NCBI RefSeq assembly: GCF_900215355.1
Contig: NZ_OBEA01000002.1
Span: 558,001-622,000, forward strand
DNA from: Pseudooceanicola antarcticus
GTDB lineage: Bacteria > Pseudomonadota > Alphaproteobacteria > Rhodobacterales > Rhodobacteraceae
Reading direction: 5' to 3'
DNA: 64,000 nt
The notes under the pieces are model-generated. The model was not told the origin of the DNA, searched no databases, and saw only the letters and a list, made by a program, of their open reading frames with translations. Position 1 is the first letter of the stretch; each line of letters opens with the position of its first letter. Made by a program: the position numbers and the translations under genes. Below are positions 53,373 through 61,824 of this stretch, piece after piece.

Positions 53373-54630
53373 TGATCGCCTCGCAGAGCAGGAACCAGCC
53401 CACGCCGCGGAAGATGCGACCCAGGGCGATCTCGTCTCCGACCACGGATTTCACCACGTAGACGTTGAAGCCTACAGGGGGTGTCAGCAATCCGATCTCG
53501 ATGAACTTCACCACGATCACGCCGACCCAGATCGGGTCGGCCCCGACCGCGTTGAACATCGGCTGCATAACCGGCAGCGACAGCAGCAGCACGCCCATGG
53601 GATCAAGGAACATGCCCAGGATCAGGTAGATCACCGAGGCTGCCAGGATCAGCATGTAGGGCGAGAGCTGCCAGCTCTCGATGGTGTTGCCGAGGAAGAC
53701 CGGCAGGCCCGAGAGCGCCAGGAACTTGGTGAACATCACCGCGCCATAGGCGACGAAGAGCAGCGAGGCGGTGGTTGTCACGGCCTCCATCACCGAGTTC
53801 CACAGCACCTGGCCGGTGAGCCGCCGCTGGAAGAGCGCGATGGCGCAGGCCAGCAGCGCTCCGCCGGCACCGGCTTCGGTCGGGGTGAAGATCCCGCCGT
53901 AGAGCCCGCCGATGATGCCGAAGATCAGCACCAGCACCGGCCAGACCGGCAGCAGGGACTTCCAGCGCGCCTGCCACAGGGTGCCCTCTTCGGGGTCGAT
54001 CGTCACCGGCGGCGCGATCTTCGGGTTCAGCTTGGCGCGAATGATGATCATCGCGGTGTAGACCGCCGCCGTCAGGATGCCGGGCAGCACGCCCGCGACC
54101 AGCAGCTTGGTGATCGAGACCTCTGCGAAGACCCCGTAGATCACGAACATGATCGAGGGCGGGATCAGCGCGCCGAGAGTGCCGGCCGAGGCGACGACGC
54201 CCGCCGCGAGACCCTTGTCGTAGCCCGCGCGCAGCATCTCGGGGATGCCGAGGCGGCCCATGGTGGCGGCCGTGGCAACCGAAGAGCCCGAGGCGGCGGC
54301 GAAGCCGGCCGAGGCGAGGTTGGTGGCCACCGCCAGGCCGCCCGGCAGGCGCGAGGCCCAGAGCCGTGCGGCGCGGAAGAGGGCGACCGATATCCCTGAA
54401 TTATGGGCGATGGCCCCCATCAGGATGAACATCGGGATGGCCGAGAGGCTCCAGCTGGCGGCGACCTCGAAGGGGGTTTGCTCCATCACGTTCATCGCCA
54501 CGCGCTCGTTGCGCAGGATGGTGAGGCCGATGACGGCAGCGACGCCGAGGGCCACGCCGATGGGAATGCGGATGGCGATCAGGACGAGAACGCCCAGAAG
54601 GCCCAGGGCTCCGATCAGGGGCGCGCTCAT
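53314..54630 (-). CDS. TRAP transporter large permease (DctM)
   Basis: A 438-residue membrane protein of about twelve helices, the ion-coupled core of a TRAP importer. The N-terminal IAIRIPIGVALGVAAVIGL, the SGSSVATAATMGRLGIPEML block and GLLTPPVGFNVYVVKSV at the C-terminus are DctM hallmarks. The ATG overlaps the dctQ stop (ATGA). It imports an organic acid or related compound using the sodium gradient; the ligand depends on DctP. Confidence 0.92.
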   Translation of the reverse strand: MSAPLIGALGLLGVLVLIAIRIPIGVALGVAAVIGLTILRNERVAMNVMEQTPFEVAASWSLSAIPMFILMGAIAHNSGISVALFRAARLWASRLPGGLAVATNLASAGFAAASGSSVATAATMGRLGIPEMLRAGYDKGLAAGVVASAGTLGALIPPSIMFVIYGVFAEVSITKLLVAGVLPGILTAAVYTAMIIIRAKLNPKIAPPVTIDPEEGTLWQARWKSLLPVWPVLVLIFGIIGGLYGGIFTPTEAGAGGALLACAIALFQRRLTGQVLWNSVMEAVTTTASLLFVAYGAVMFTKFLALSGLPVFLGNTIESWQLSPYMLILAASVIYLILGMFLDPMGVLLLSLPVMQPMFNAVGADPIWVGVIVVKFIEIGLLTPPVGFNVYVVKSVVGDEIALGRIFRGVGWFLLCEAIIMFLLVVFPQISLFLPNGM

Positions 54631-55151
54631 TCCATCACCTCCATGCGGTCTTCTTCTTCGGGGATCTCTCCGGTGATCGCGGCGCGGGCATCGCGCCAGG
54701 TCTGGATCAGCACGTAGATGGCCATGAACAGGAACCCGGCGGGTACGATCCAGCGCGAGGGCCAGATCTCGATGAAGCCGGTGGCGGATTCCCAGGCCTC
54801 GCGGATGTGGGTCTTCTCGATGGCGATCTCGAAGAGCTTCCACACGAAGAGGCAGACATAGCCGAGGGTGACGAGACCGGCGAAGGCGTCCAGCGCCTTC
54901 AGCTTCCGCTTCGGCAGATGCGAGGTGAACAGTTCCACGATGATGTGGCCGCGCTGGCGCGAGATCCAGGCGATCGGCAGGAAGGCGAGAGCGACCATGT
55001 AGTAGGCCGCGACGATTTCCGTCGTCCCGATGAGGGGAGAGTTGAAGAAGGTGCGCGCAACGACATCGGCACTGACATGCAGCATCATGATGATCACGAA
55101 GATGCAGGCCACGGCCGTTGTCGCTTTCGCAACCCGGTCGAGGTGTTTCAT
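54627..55151 (-). CDS. TRAP transporter small permease (DctQ)
   Basis: A 174-residue protein with four membrane helices. The first is AVACIFVIIMMLHVSADVVA, followed by EIVAAYYMVALAFLPIAWISRQRGHI, the DctQ-typical region near residues 45-70. It forms the channel with DctM. An 81-bp gap with a strong hairpin separates it from the binding protein gene. Confidence 0.9.
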   Translation of the reverse strand: MKHLDRVAKATTAVACIFVIIMMLHVSADVVARTFFNSPLIGTTEIVAAYYMVALAFLPIAWISRQRGHIIVELFTSHLPKRKLKALDAFAGLVTLGYVCLFVWKLFEIAIEKTHIREAWESATGFIEIWPSRWIVPAGFLFMAIYVLIQTWRDARAAITGEIPEEEDRMEVME

Positions 55152-55186
55152 TGGGGTGCGCTTTCGGGCAGAGAGCTGAAATGGGT

Positions 55187-55213
55187 CACCGGAGGCCACG
55201 CGGGCCCCCGGTG
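55187..55213 (-). terminator. Hairpin between dctP and dctQ (possible attenuator)
   Basis: CACCGGAGGCC and GGCCCCCGGTG pair over 11 bp (one G-U) with a 5-nt loop. No T-run follows, so partial termination or transcript-end protection is more likely than full stop. Confidence 0.5.
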
Positions 55214-55232
55214 GAATTTGGGCCTTGGACGA

Positions 55233-56348
55233 TCAGAGGTCCTCGGGATCCAGCTTGGAGTAGACCTCGCGGTTGAGGGCCTCGGTGAATTTCTCCACGT
55301 CGGTTCCAACCTGTTCCGAGATGTCGGCCCACTTCTCGAGAAGCTCGGTGTACTTGCTCAGCAGGGCTTCGACATCGTCGACGCCGACAGAGGTCGCCAT
55401 CTCGATGATGGTGGCTTCCTGCTCTTCCACCCGGCGATCCATGATCCCGGCGAAGTCCTCGCCGCCTGCATGGAAGGTGATGCCTTCTTCCAGCGCCATG
55501 GCCTTGACCTCGGTGTCGATGTCGATCTGGGCCTTGATGGTGCCGACGGCGACCAGCTCGGCGGCGTTGTCGATATGGGCCTTGCGCTGTTCGGGCGTCA
55601 GGTCATTCCAGACATCGCGGTTCATGTACATCAGCAGCGGCGGACCGGCCATGCCGAGCGGGAATTCCATCACGTGCTCGGTGATGTCCATGTAGCCGTA
55701 GTTGCGCAGCCAGGCGAGCGAGCCCATGACGCAATCCACCACGCCACGTTCCAGCGCCGAGGTCGCCTCGGCCGGGCTCATCGCCACGGGGGTGGCGCCG
55801 GCCATCTTCATGATCTCGACCCCGCCGCCGGAGGCGCGCACCTTGGTGCCCTTCAGGTCGGCAACCGTCGAGATCTCGGGCTTGCACATCAGCAGGTAGG
55901 GCGTGGTGTTGTAGGCGCCGAAGGCCACCGCGTCATTGCGCTCGTACTCGGCCTTGCACTCGGGGCAGTTGAGCAGGATCAGCTCGTTCATCGCGCCGGC
56001 GGTGCCGACCACGTCGTCGCCCGCGACGGTGCGGGTGAAGATCGCGTTGGTGGCCGGCAGTTCGCGCGGGGTATAGGGCGCCATGGTGGTGCCCGCGTCG
56101 ATCAGATTGCCCGCGACCGCGTCCACGGTGCCGGCGCCGGTGGCCAGCTGGCCGCCCGGAACGAGGGTCCACTCGATCTCCCCTCCGGTGGCCTCCTTCA
56201 CCTTCTCGAAGTAGTGGGGCAGCGAGATCGCGTTGGTCGAGGCATTGGCCCCCATCCAGCTGCCATAGATCAGTTCCTTGGCCGTGGACGGCATCGCCGT
56301 CAGGGCCAGAGCTGCCGACAGGGCAGCCCCGATGATGGTCTGTTTCAT
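55233..56348 (-). CDS. TRAP transporter solute-binding protein (DctP)
   Basis: A 371-residue periplasmic binding protein. The signal peptide is residues 1-23 (KQTIIGAALSAALALTAMPSTA). The TRAP-specific fold follows: LPHYFEKVKEATGGEIEW, then DLKGTKVRASGGGVEIMK, where the arginine usually binds the ligand carboxylate, and ERGVVDCVMGSLAW. A Cys pair (NCPECKAEY) is unusual and may form a disulfide or bind metal. The ATG has GGGAGG upstream. Ligand: a carboxylate, probably the substrate of the aconitase X/IlvD pathway. Confidence 0.9.
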   Translation of the reverse strand: MKQTIIGAALSAALALTAMPSTAKELIYGSWMGANASTNAISLPHYFEKVKEATGGEIEWTLVPGGQLATGAGTVDAVAGNLIDAGTTMAPYTPRELPATNAIFTRTVAGDDVVGTAGAMNELILLNCPECKAEYERNDAVAFGAYNTTPYLLMCKPEISTVADLKGTKVRASGGGVEIMKMAGATPVAMSPAEATSALERGVVDCVMGSLAWLRNYGYMDITEHVMEFPLGMAGPPLLMYMNRDVWNDLTPEQRKAHIDNAAELVAVGTIKAQIDIDTEVKAMALEEGITFHAGGEDFAGIMDRRVEEQEATIIEMATSVGVDDVEALLSKYTELLEKWADISEQVGTDVEKFTEALNREVYSKLDPEDL

Positions 56349-56431
56349 GAATTCCTCCCTAGGTGCAGAGGGTCCGGAGACCCCTGACAAGTCATAGTCT
56401 AGAAGCGCCATTCCTCGCGAAACCACAGTTA

Positions 56432-56450
56432 TTGACGCACAGATGCATTC
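56432..56450. promoter_or_regulatory. Motif before dctP shared with the ilvD-marR operator
   Basis: TTGACGCACAGATGCATTC repeats the half-sites of the ilvD-marR operator (TTGACGCATC and GATGCGTAT) at closer spacing. It lies 84-102 bp upstream of dctP. The rest of the dctP-ilvD gap shows only the terminator below. Confidence 0.45.
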
Positions 56451-56478
56451 GCGATTTGGAAAAGATGGCAGCCTCTGT

Positions 56479-56511
56479 CTGTCGCGCGACCGCAGCAGGG
56501 CCGCGCGACAG
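56479..56511 (-). terminator. Terminator after the IlvD/Edd gene
   Basis: A perfect 10-bp stem (CTGTCGCGCG 56479-56488 with CGCGCGACAG 56502-56511) lies just past the dehydratase stop. A short T-run comes only 15 bases later. Confidence 0.6.
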
Positions 56512-56515
56512 GGGA

Positions 56516-58216
56516 TCAATCGCGGGGTGGGATCAGCACCGCCCCGCGCGAAAGCGGTTCGACTTCGCCTTCGTAGATCGACAGCCAGCCGCGCTGGCCG
56601 GAATGTCCGACCTCGGGCAAGGCGGCGCGGCGCGCCTCCATCTCGGCGTCGTCCATGTCCACGTCGACCCGTCGGGCCAGCACGTCGATGGTGATCAGGT
56701 CGCCGTCACGCACCAGCCCCAGGGGGCCGCCTCCATGCGCTTCGGGGGTGACCTCGCCCACCACCAGGCCCTTGTTGACCAGGCCCGAAAGCTGACCGTC
56801 GGTGACCACCGCCACGTCTTCGCCCAGGCCCGCGCCCTCGATGGCGAAGACCACGCGCGAGGCCATGCCCATGCCGGGCCCGCCGCGCACTCCGAGGCCG
56901 CGCAGCACCAGCACGTCGCCAGCCTTGACCTTGCCCGCCTTCAGCCCCTCGATGGCGTCGATGGGATTGCTGAAGCAGACGGCCGGGCCGGTGACCTTCA
57001 GCTTGCGGTCATAGCGCAGGCCCAGCTTGATGATCCCGGTGTCAGGCGCCAGGTTGCCGCGCACCAGCACGATGGCCGGCTTGTCCGACAGCGGCGCCTC
57101 TGCGGTCTTCACGGTGTCGGTCGGCGGCTCCCAGCCGTTCAGCGTCTCGCCCAGTGTCTTGCCCGCGACGGTCATCGCCTCGGTCCGGGTGAGGGCGCCG
57201 AGGTTCTTCAGCACCGCCCGCGCGCCGCCGCCGTCGTCGAACTCCTCGATCGAGCTTTCGCCGTTCGGGCGCACGGCGACCAGCACCGGCGAGCTGTCCA
57301 TCAGCCGTTCATACATGCCGTAGACGTCGATATCGGTATCGGCCTCGGTGGCCACCGCCTGCAGGTGCTTGATGGTGTTGATCGAGCCGCTGACCGCGAA
57401 GACCGAGCGCACGGCGTTCTCGAAGGCGGCCTCGGTCAGGATCTGGCGCGGGCGCAGGTCTTCCCAGACCATGTCGACGATGCGCTTGCCGGCCTCGGCG
57501 GCATTGTCCAGCATCCCGCCGCCCGAGGCGCGCACCGGCGCATGGCCGGGCAGGGTCATGCCCAGGGCTTCGCAGACGGTGTGCATCGAATTGGCCGTGC
57601 CCATGCCGGAACAAACGCCGGACGATGTGATGGCCTTCTCGCTCATCTCCTTCAGGCGCTCCAGGGGGATGGCGCCCATGGCGTGATGCCCGGCGCCCAG
57701 GAAGACCTCTTCGATATCGACGTGCTCTTCGCCGATATGGCCCGAGCCCTGGTAGCCGCAGATGGCGAAGATGGTCGGGATGTCCAGCCGCGCGGCCGCC
57801 ATCAGCTGACCCGGCGCGGTCTTGTCGCAGGAGGCGAGGCAGACCATGCCGTCCAGCTGCGCACCCTCCACCTGGACCTCGATGTCATTGGTGATCAGAT
57901 CGCGCGAGGGCAGGATGTACTTGCCCGCATTGCCCGCCGAATGGATGAAGTCCGAAGGTGCCGCAGTGCGCACCTCGAAGGGTAGGCCGCCCGCGTCGCG
58001 GATCGCCTGTTTCACCACCGCTGCAACGTGGTCGAGGTGGTTGAAGCAGATCGCCAGTTCCGACGAGGTATTGATCACCGCGATCTTGGGTTTCTCCATG
58101 TCCTCGTCGCTGAGACCCATGGCGCGCCACTGGGCCCGGCGCACGGCCCAGAAAGAGCTCCCGATCTCGTAGTTGCTGCGCAAAGCCCTCTGGTTGCGCC
58201 TGTCTGAGCTGGCCAT
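56516..58216 (-). CDS. IlvD/Edd family dehydratase (dihydroxyacid or sugar-acid dehydratase)
   Basis: A 566-residue iron-sulfur dehydratase. Cluster cysteines are visible in LASCDKTAPGQLMAA (about residues 124-138) and SGVCSGMGTANSM (about 196-208); the C-terminal half has VVTDGQLSGLVNKGL. The family removes water from 2,3-dihydroxyacids, either branched-chain precursors or sugar acids. Its place by a TRAP importer and MarR regulator, away from ilv genes, favours a sugar-acid or other catabolic substrate. An operator-rich gap separates it from the divergent marR gene. It could be a second ilvD, but I consider that less likely. Confidence 0.87.
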   Translation of the reverse strand: MASSDRRNQRALRSNYEIGSSFWAVRRAQWRAMGLSDEDMEKPKIAVINTSSELAICFNHLDHVAAVVKQAIRDAGGLPFEVRTAAPSDFIHSAGNAGKYILPSRDLITNDIEVQVEGAQLDGMVCLASCDKTAPGQLMAAARLDIPTIFAICGYQGSGHIGEEHVDIEEVFLGAGHHAMGAIPLERLKEMSEKAITSSGVCSGMGTANSMHTVCEALGMTLPGHAPVRASGGGMLDNAAEAGKRIVDMVWEDLRPRQILTEAAFENAVRSVFAVSGSINTIKHLQAVATEADTDIDVYGMYERLMDSSPVLVAVRPNGESSIEEFDDGGGARAVLKNLGALTRTEAMTVAGKTLGETLNGWEPPTDTVKTAEAPLSDKPAIVLVRGNLAPDTGIIKLGLRYDRKLKVTGPAVCFSNPIDAIEGLKAGKVKAGDVLVLRGLGVRGGPGMGMASRVVFAIEGAGLGEDVAVVTDGQLSGLVNKGLVVGEVTPEAHGGGPLGLVRDGDLITIDVLARRVDVDMDDAEMEARRAALPEVGHSGQRGWLSIYEGEVEPLSRGAVLIPPRD

Positions 58217-58271
58217 TCCTGTCCTCCCTGGAAGTGAAGCTGGGCATCTCCTCCGATGCCGCTTTTAGTTG

Positions 58272-58308
58272 ACGCATCCTTTAATGACATGTCAATATAT
58301 AGATGCGT
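58272..58308. promoter_or_regulatory. Nested palindromic operator between ilvD-like gene and marR
   Basis: TGACATGTCA (58285-58294) is a perfect 10-bp palindrome. ACGCATC (58272-58278) and GATGCGT (58302-58308) form an outer inverted repeat centred within one base of it. The nested dyad in this divergent gap is the expected binding site of the neighbouring MarR regulator. The rest of 58217-58401 holds AT-rich promoter-like sequence. Confidence 0.6.
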
Positions 58309-58401
58309 ATCAAATTTGCAGACCCCGGCGTCGCTGGCGCATCGCGTTGAACGGGGGCTTTGGGATAGGGTGGGGCCGTCAGGTCCCGAGAAGGCAGGCA
58401 G

Positions 58402-58896
58402 ATGAAAGAAACGGAAGACTCCGAAACTATCCCGTTACTGTTCGACCATGGTGTCCTGTTCCGGATCACCGGCGTGGCGAACAGGCTGAACCGTTCGGCG
58501 GCGGTCTTCTACCGTGACATGTTCGGCATCGGCCTGCCGGAATGGCGGATGATGCTTGCGCTCGGCAAGACGGCGGAGCTGAAGGTCGGAGACGCGGCGC
58601 GTTCCGCGGATCTCGATACGGCCCAGGCCAGCCGGGCGCTGAAGTTGCTGAAGGCACGCGACCTGGTGACAATGGAGATGACCGCGAGCCGGGGGCGGGC
58701 GACCATCGTGCGGCTGACCGACAGCGGGCGCGCGTTTCACGCCCAGGTGCTGGCAGCCGGAGAGCGCCGGGCCGAGCACATCCGCGCCGGTTTCACGCCC
58801 GAGGAGCTGGAACAGCTCTTCGCCCTGCTTGGCCGGGTCGGAGAGAATGCCGAGGCGCTGATCGAGTTGCAGCGGCAGACCGGGCAGGAGCTTTGA
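58402..58896 (+). CDS. MarR-family transcriptional regulator
   Basis: A 164-residue winged-helix regulator. The N-terminal dimer helix (FDHGVLFRITGVANRLNR) precedes the DNA-binding part LPEWRMMLALGKT, VGDAARSADLDTAQASRALK (recognition helix) and the wing MTASRGRATIVRLTDSGR. C-terminal helices complete the dimer interface. Such proteins respond to small carboxylates or aromatics. It is divergent from the IlvD/Edd gene and likely controls that gene and perhaps the TRAP operon. Confidence 0.9.
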   Translation: MKETEDSETIPLLFDHGVLFRITGVANRLNRSAAVFYRDMFGIGLPEWRMMLALGKTAELKVGDAARSADLDTAQASRALKLLKARDLVTMEMTASRGRATIVRLTDSGRAFHAQVLAAGERRAEHIRAGFTPEELEQLFALLGRVGENAEALIELQRQTGQEL

Positions 58897-58926
58897 GCGC
58901 GCCTGTCCGAAGCCGTGCGAAAGCCG

Positions 58927-59559
58927 CTACTTGCGCAGCAGCTTCGCCAGTCCGTCGGCGATCGCCAGATGGGCCTCTTCGCTGAGGTGCACGCCGTCGA
59001 CGGGCGAGGCCTGCGCCACGCTGCCCGCGTCGAAGAAGAGCGCGCCGAACTCCTCTGCCACCTCGGCAAGGTAGTCTGCCAGCCGCCGCGACTTGGCGGC
59101 ACCGCCCGCCAGGCTTTCACCCCAGGCGCCGACCTCGTCGATGGGCACCGGAGAGATCACCAGCAGGGCAGGGGGCTTGCCGTCGCGCCCCGGAGCCCTC
59201 TGCTGCACCATGGTCAGCAGCGTGCGAATGCCCTTGGCGATATCGAAGGGGGTAAGGCCGAAGTAGGCCTTCAGGTCATTGGTCCCCAGCATCACCGCGA
59301 AGAGATCGAGCGGCGCATGACATTCCAGCGCCACCGGCAGATGGCGCAACCCGTTCTTGTGCGGCCCGTCGAAGGGGTTGTCGTGGCAGGTGGTGCGGCC
59401 GGGCAGACCCTCTTCGATCACGTGCCAGTCGGGGCCGAGCAGGCTGGCCAGGCGACGCGGCCAGCGGGTCTCGGGGCCGTAGCGGTGCCAGCTGCCGTCG
59501 GGCAGCAGCGGCGAGGTGCCATGGGTATTGGAATCGCCGTAGCAGAGAAGTGTCTTCAT
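58927..59559 (-). CDS. SGNH/GDSL hydrolase (arylesterase-like)
   Basis: A 210-residue cytoplasmic esterase. All four SGNH blocks are seen: CYGDSNTHG with the nucleophile serine at residue 9, GLPGRTT, MLGTNDLKAYFG, and DGVHLSEEAH with the catalytic Asp and His. No signal peptide. It may deacetylate an oligosaccharide; the ATG at 59559 begins at the conserved block, and an alternative ATG overlaps the iclR stop. It is co-transcribed with the IclR gene in the sugar-use locus. Confidence 0.87.
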   Translation of the reverse strand: MKTLLCYGDSNTHGTSPLLPDGSWHRYGPETRWPRRLASLLGPDWHVIEEGLPGRTTCHDNPFDGPHKNGLRHLPVALECHAPLDLFAVMLGTNDLKAYFGLTPFDIAKGIRTLLTMVQQRAPGRDGKPPALLVISPVPIDEVGAWGESLAGGAAKSRRLADYLAEVAEEFGALFFDAGSVAQASPVDGVHLSEEAHLAIADGLAKLLRK

Positions 59560-59591
59560 CGGGTTTCTTTCAGTTGGCGTCGGTGTCACGC

Positions 59592-60407
59592 TCATTGGGT
59601 GGCTTCGGCGATCTTGCCCTGGAAGCCCAGGGCGGCCGAGGCCTCTTGTCCGGCGTCACGCAGCAGGGCGATGTATTCGGGTCGCCGCGCCTCGTCGAAG
59701 CGGAACAGGGGGAAGGCGATGCTGATCGCGGCCACGGATTTGCCCATGTGGTCGAGCACCGGGGTGGCCATGCAGCGCACACCGGCCTCGCTTTCCTCGA
59801 TCTCTTCGGAAAACCCCTGGGCGCGGATCTGGGCCAGCTGATGGCGCAGGTCGGCCGCATCGGTGATCGTGCGCGGCGCGACCTGGGTCAGCTGCATCGC
59901 GGCAAGGCGCTCGGTCACCTCTTCCTCGTCCCGCCAGGCCAGAAGCGCCTTGCCGAGAGAGGTGGAATGCAGCGGGTTGCGCAGCCCCAGCGTCGATTGC
60001 ATCGAGAGGCTGTAGTAGCTGTCGTACTTGTGGACATAGGTGACCTTCTGCTCGCGGTCGTCGAGCACCCCGAGGTTCACCGATTCCCCCGTCGCGCGCG
60101 ACAGCTTCCCCATCACCCGGTCCGCCACCCGCAGCAGTTCCGAGCGATCCGAGAGCGACTGCGCCGCGAGGCTGAAGAGTTTCAGCGTCAGGGCATAGCG
60201 CTCGGTATCGGGGTCCTGCTCGGCGTAGCCAAGATCGACCAGCGTATTCAGCAGCCGATGCGCCGTGGTCTTTGATGTCATCGCCTTCTGGGCAATGTCG
60301 CTGAGGCTGGCGCTTTTCTCTTCGGCAAGGGTCTCGAAGACCGCGAAGACTTTCAGAACCGCCGCGGCATTTTCGGTTTTCGTGGAGGAATCAGACATCT
60401 TCGACAT
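59592..60407 (-). CDS. IclR-family regulator, KdgR-like
   Basis: A 271-residue regulator. The helix-turn-helix region AAVLKVFAVFETLAEEKSAS, then SDIAQKAMTSKTTAHRLLNTL and LGYAEQ, closely resembles KdgR, the pectin-catabolism repressor. The effector domain has GESVNLGVLDDREQKVTYVHK and LHSTSLGKALLAW. Several ATG codons are possible at the start; 60407 is taken because AAGAGAAG precedes it. It is divergent from the GH105 gene, which carries a matching palindrome in its upstream region. Confidence 0.88.
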   Translation of the reverse strand: MSKMSDSSTKTENAAAVLKVFAVFETLAEEKSASLSDIAQKAMTSKTTAHRLLNTLVDLGYAEQDPDTERYALTLKLFSLAAQSLSDRSELLRVADRVMGKLSRATGESVNLGVLDDREQKVTYVHKYDSYYSLSMQSTLGLRNPLHSTSLGKALLAWRDEEEVTERLAAMQLTQVAPRTITDAADLRHQLAQIRAQGFSEEIEESEAGVRCMATPVLDHMGKSVAAISIAFPLFRFDEARRPEYIALLRDAGQEASAALGFQGKIAEATQ

Positions 60408-60570
60408 TCTTCTCTTTTCGGACCCGCGTTCCAATTGTTCTGATCGCCCACGGGAAGCATCCGCTCATGGATGTCCGCAAGATACTGGAAGGTTGTGATT
60501 TTTCCAGAATTTGAATGATCAGAAAACCCTGTTGTCATACAAGTTGGATTGTGCTTTCTTCAAAAAAATG

Positions 60571-60583
60571 GAACCCGGTTCCG
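60571..60583. promoter_or_regulatory. IclR/KdgR-type operator before the GH105 gene
   Basis: GGAACC-C-GGTTCC is a perfect palindrome, embedded in a TGGAAC...GTTCCG context resembling known KdgR sites with TGAAAC-type arms. It lies 38 bp before the GH105 start in the 213-bp divergent gap. Confidence 0.45.
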
Positions 60584-60620
60584 AAAAAGTCAACACAGCA
60601 TTCAAGGTCTGAAATTCAAG

Positions 60621-61739
60621 ATGCACCCTCTCCTGAGACAGAAGACACACCTGCTTCCCCGGAGGGATGTCTGCGCGCTGATCGACCGGCTCACCGATAA
60701 TCTGGTGAACATCGAGGACACCACGGGCGAGTTCCTGTTGCGGCTGGAAGATGGCCGGGTGATCGACACCAAGGGCTGGGCCGGCTGGGAGTGGACCCAC
60801 GGCATCGGGCTTTACGGGCTCTACAAGTACTGGCGCACCACCGGCAGCGCCATGGCGATGCGGGTGATCACCGAGTGGTTCGAGGCGCGGCTTGCCGAGG
60901 GCACGCCGACCAAGAACATCAACACCGTCGCGCCCTTCCTGACCCTGGCCTGTCTCTACGAGGACAATCCTAACCCCGTCTGGCGCACCTACCTGGAACG
61001 CTGGGCCGAGTGGGTCATGTACGAGATGCCCCGCACGAAGCAGGGCGGGCTGCAGCACATCGTCTACAACTCGGTCAATGACCAGCAGATGTGGGACGAC
61101 ACGCTGATGATGTCGGTGATGCCGCTGGCCAAGATCGGCCTGGTGCTGGACCGGCCCGAGTTCGTGGAAGAAGCCAAGTACCAGTTCCTGGTACATGCCC
61201 AGTACCTGGCAGATACTTCGTCCGGTCTCTGGTTCCACGGCTGGACCTTCGACGGCGATCACAACTTCGGCCGCGCGCTCTGGGCGCGGGGCAACAGCTG
61301 GATCACCATCGCCATCCCCGAGTTCATCGACCTTCTGGACCTGCCCGAGGGCGACCCGCTGCGCCGACACCTGCTGTCGCTGCTGGCCCGCCAGGCCGAG
61401 GCGCTGAAGCAGACGCAGGACGAAAGCGGGCTATGGCACACGCTGCTCGACGATCCCGAAAGCTACCTGGAGGCCTCGGCCACGGCGGGCTTCGGCTACG
61501 GGCTGATGAAGGCGGTGCGCAAGCGCTACCTGCCCGAGGCGTACCGCGAGACCGCCGAGCGCGCCGTGAAGGGCGTGATCGACAATATCGACGACAAGGG
61601 CGAGCTGCAGCAGGTCTCCTTCGGGACGGCCATGGGGCCCGACCTGGAGTTCTACCGGCAAATCCCGCTGACCTCGATGCCCTACGGACAGGCCATGGCC
61701 ATGCTGTGCCTGAGTGAATTGCTACTGACCTATATCTGA
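60621..61739 (+). CDS. Glycoside hydrolase family 105 unsaturated uronyl hydrolase (YteR/YesR-like)
   Basis: A 372-residue (alpha/alpha)6-barrel enzyme without signal peptide, so cytoplasmic. Family blocks include WEWTHGIGLYGLYKYW, NTVAPFLTLACLYE, QQMWDDTLMMSVMPLAK (the Asp of DDTLMM is the catalytic residue), HGWTFDG and WARGNSWITIAIPEF. GH105 enzymes split the unsaturated uronic acid from rhamnogalacturonan or ulvan disaccharides made by lyases outside the cell. The ATG at 60621 is the first before clear homology. The sugar importer genes follow on the same strand. Confidence 0.92.
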   Translation: MHPLLRQKTHLLPRRDVCALIDRLTDNLVNIEDTTGEFLLRLEDGRVIDTKGWAGWEWTHGIGLYGLYKYWRTTGSAMAMRVITEWFEARLAEGTPTKNINTVAPFLTLACLYEDNPNPVWRTYLERWAEWVMYEMPRTKQGGLQHIVYNSVNDQQMWDDTLMMSVMPLAKIGLVLDRPEFVEEAKYQFLVHAQYLADTSSGLWFHGWTFDGDHNFGRALWARGNSWITIAIPEFIDLLDLPEGDPLRRHLLSLLARQAEALKQTQDESGLWHTLLDDPESYLEASATAGFGYGLMKAVRKRYLPEAYRETAERAVKGVIDNIDDKGELQQVSFGTAMGPDLEFYRQIPLTSMPYGQAMAMLCLSELLLTYI

Positions 61740-61824
61740 GCCGCCAAGGCTCACCCAGATTGCGCCGGTGGTCGTGGAGGAGACGCCCCCGGAAAGCCGC
61801 AATACCACAGAGGAGGAGACCAAG

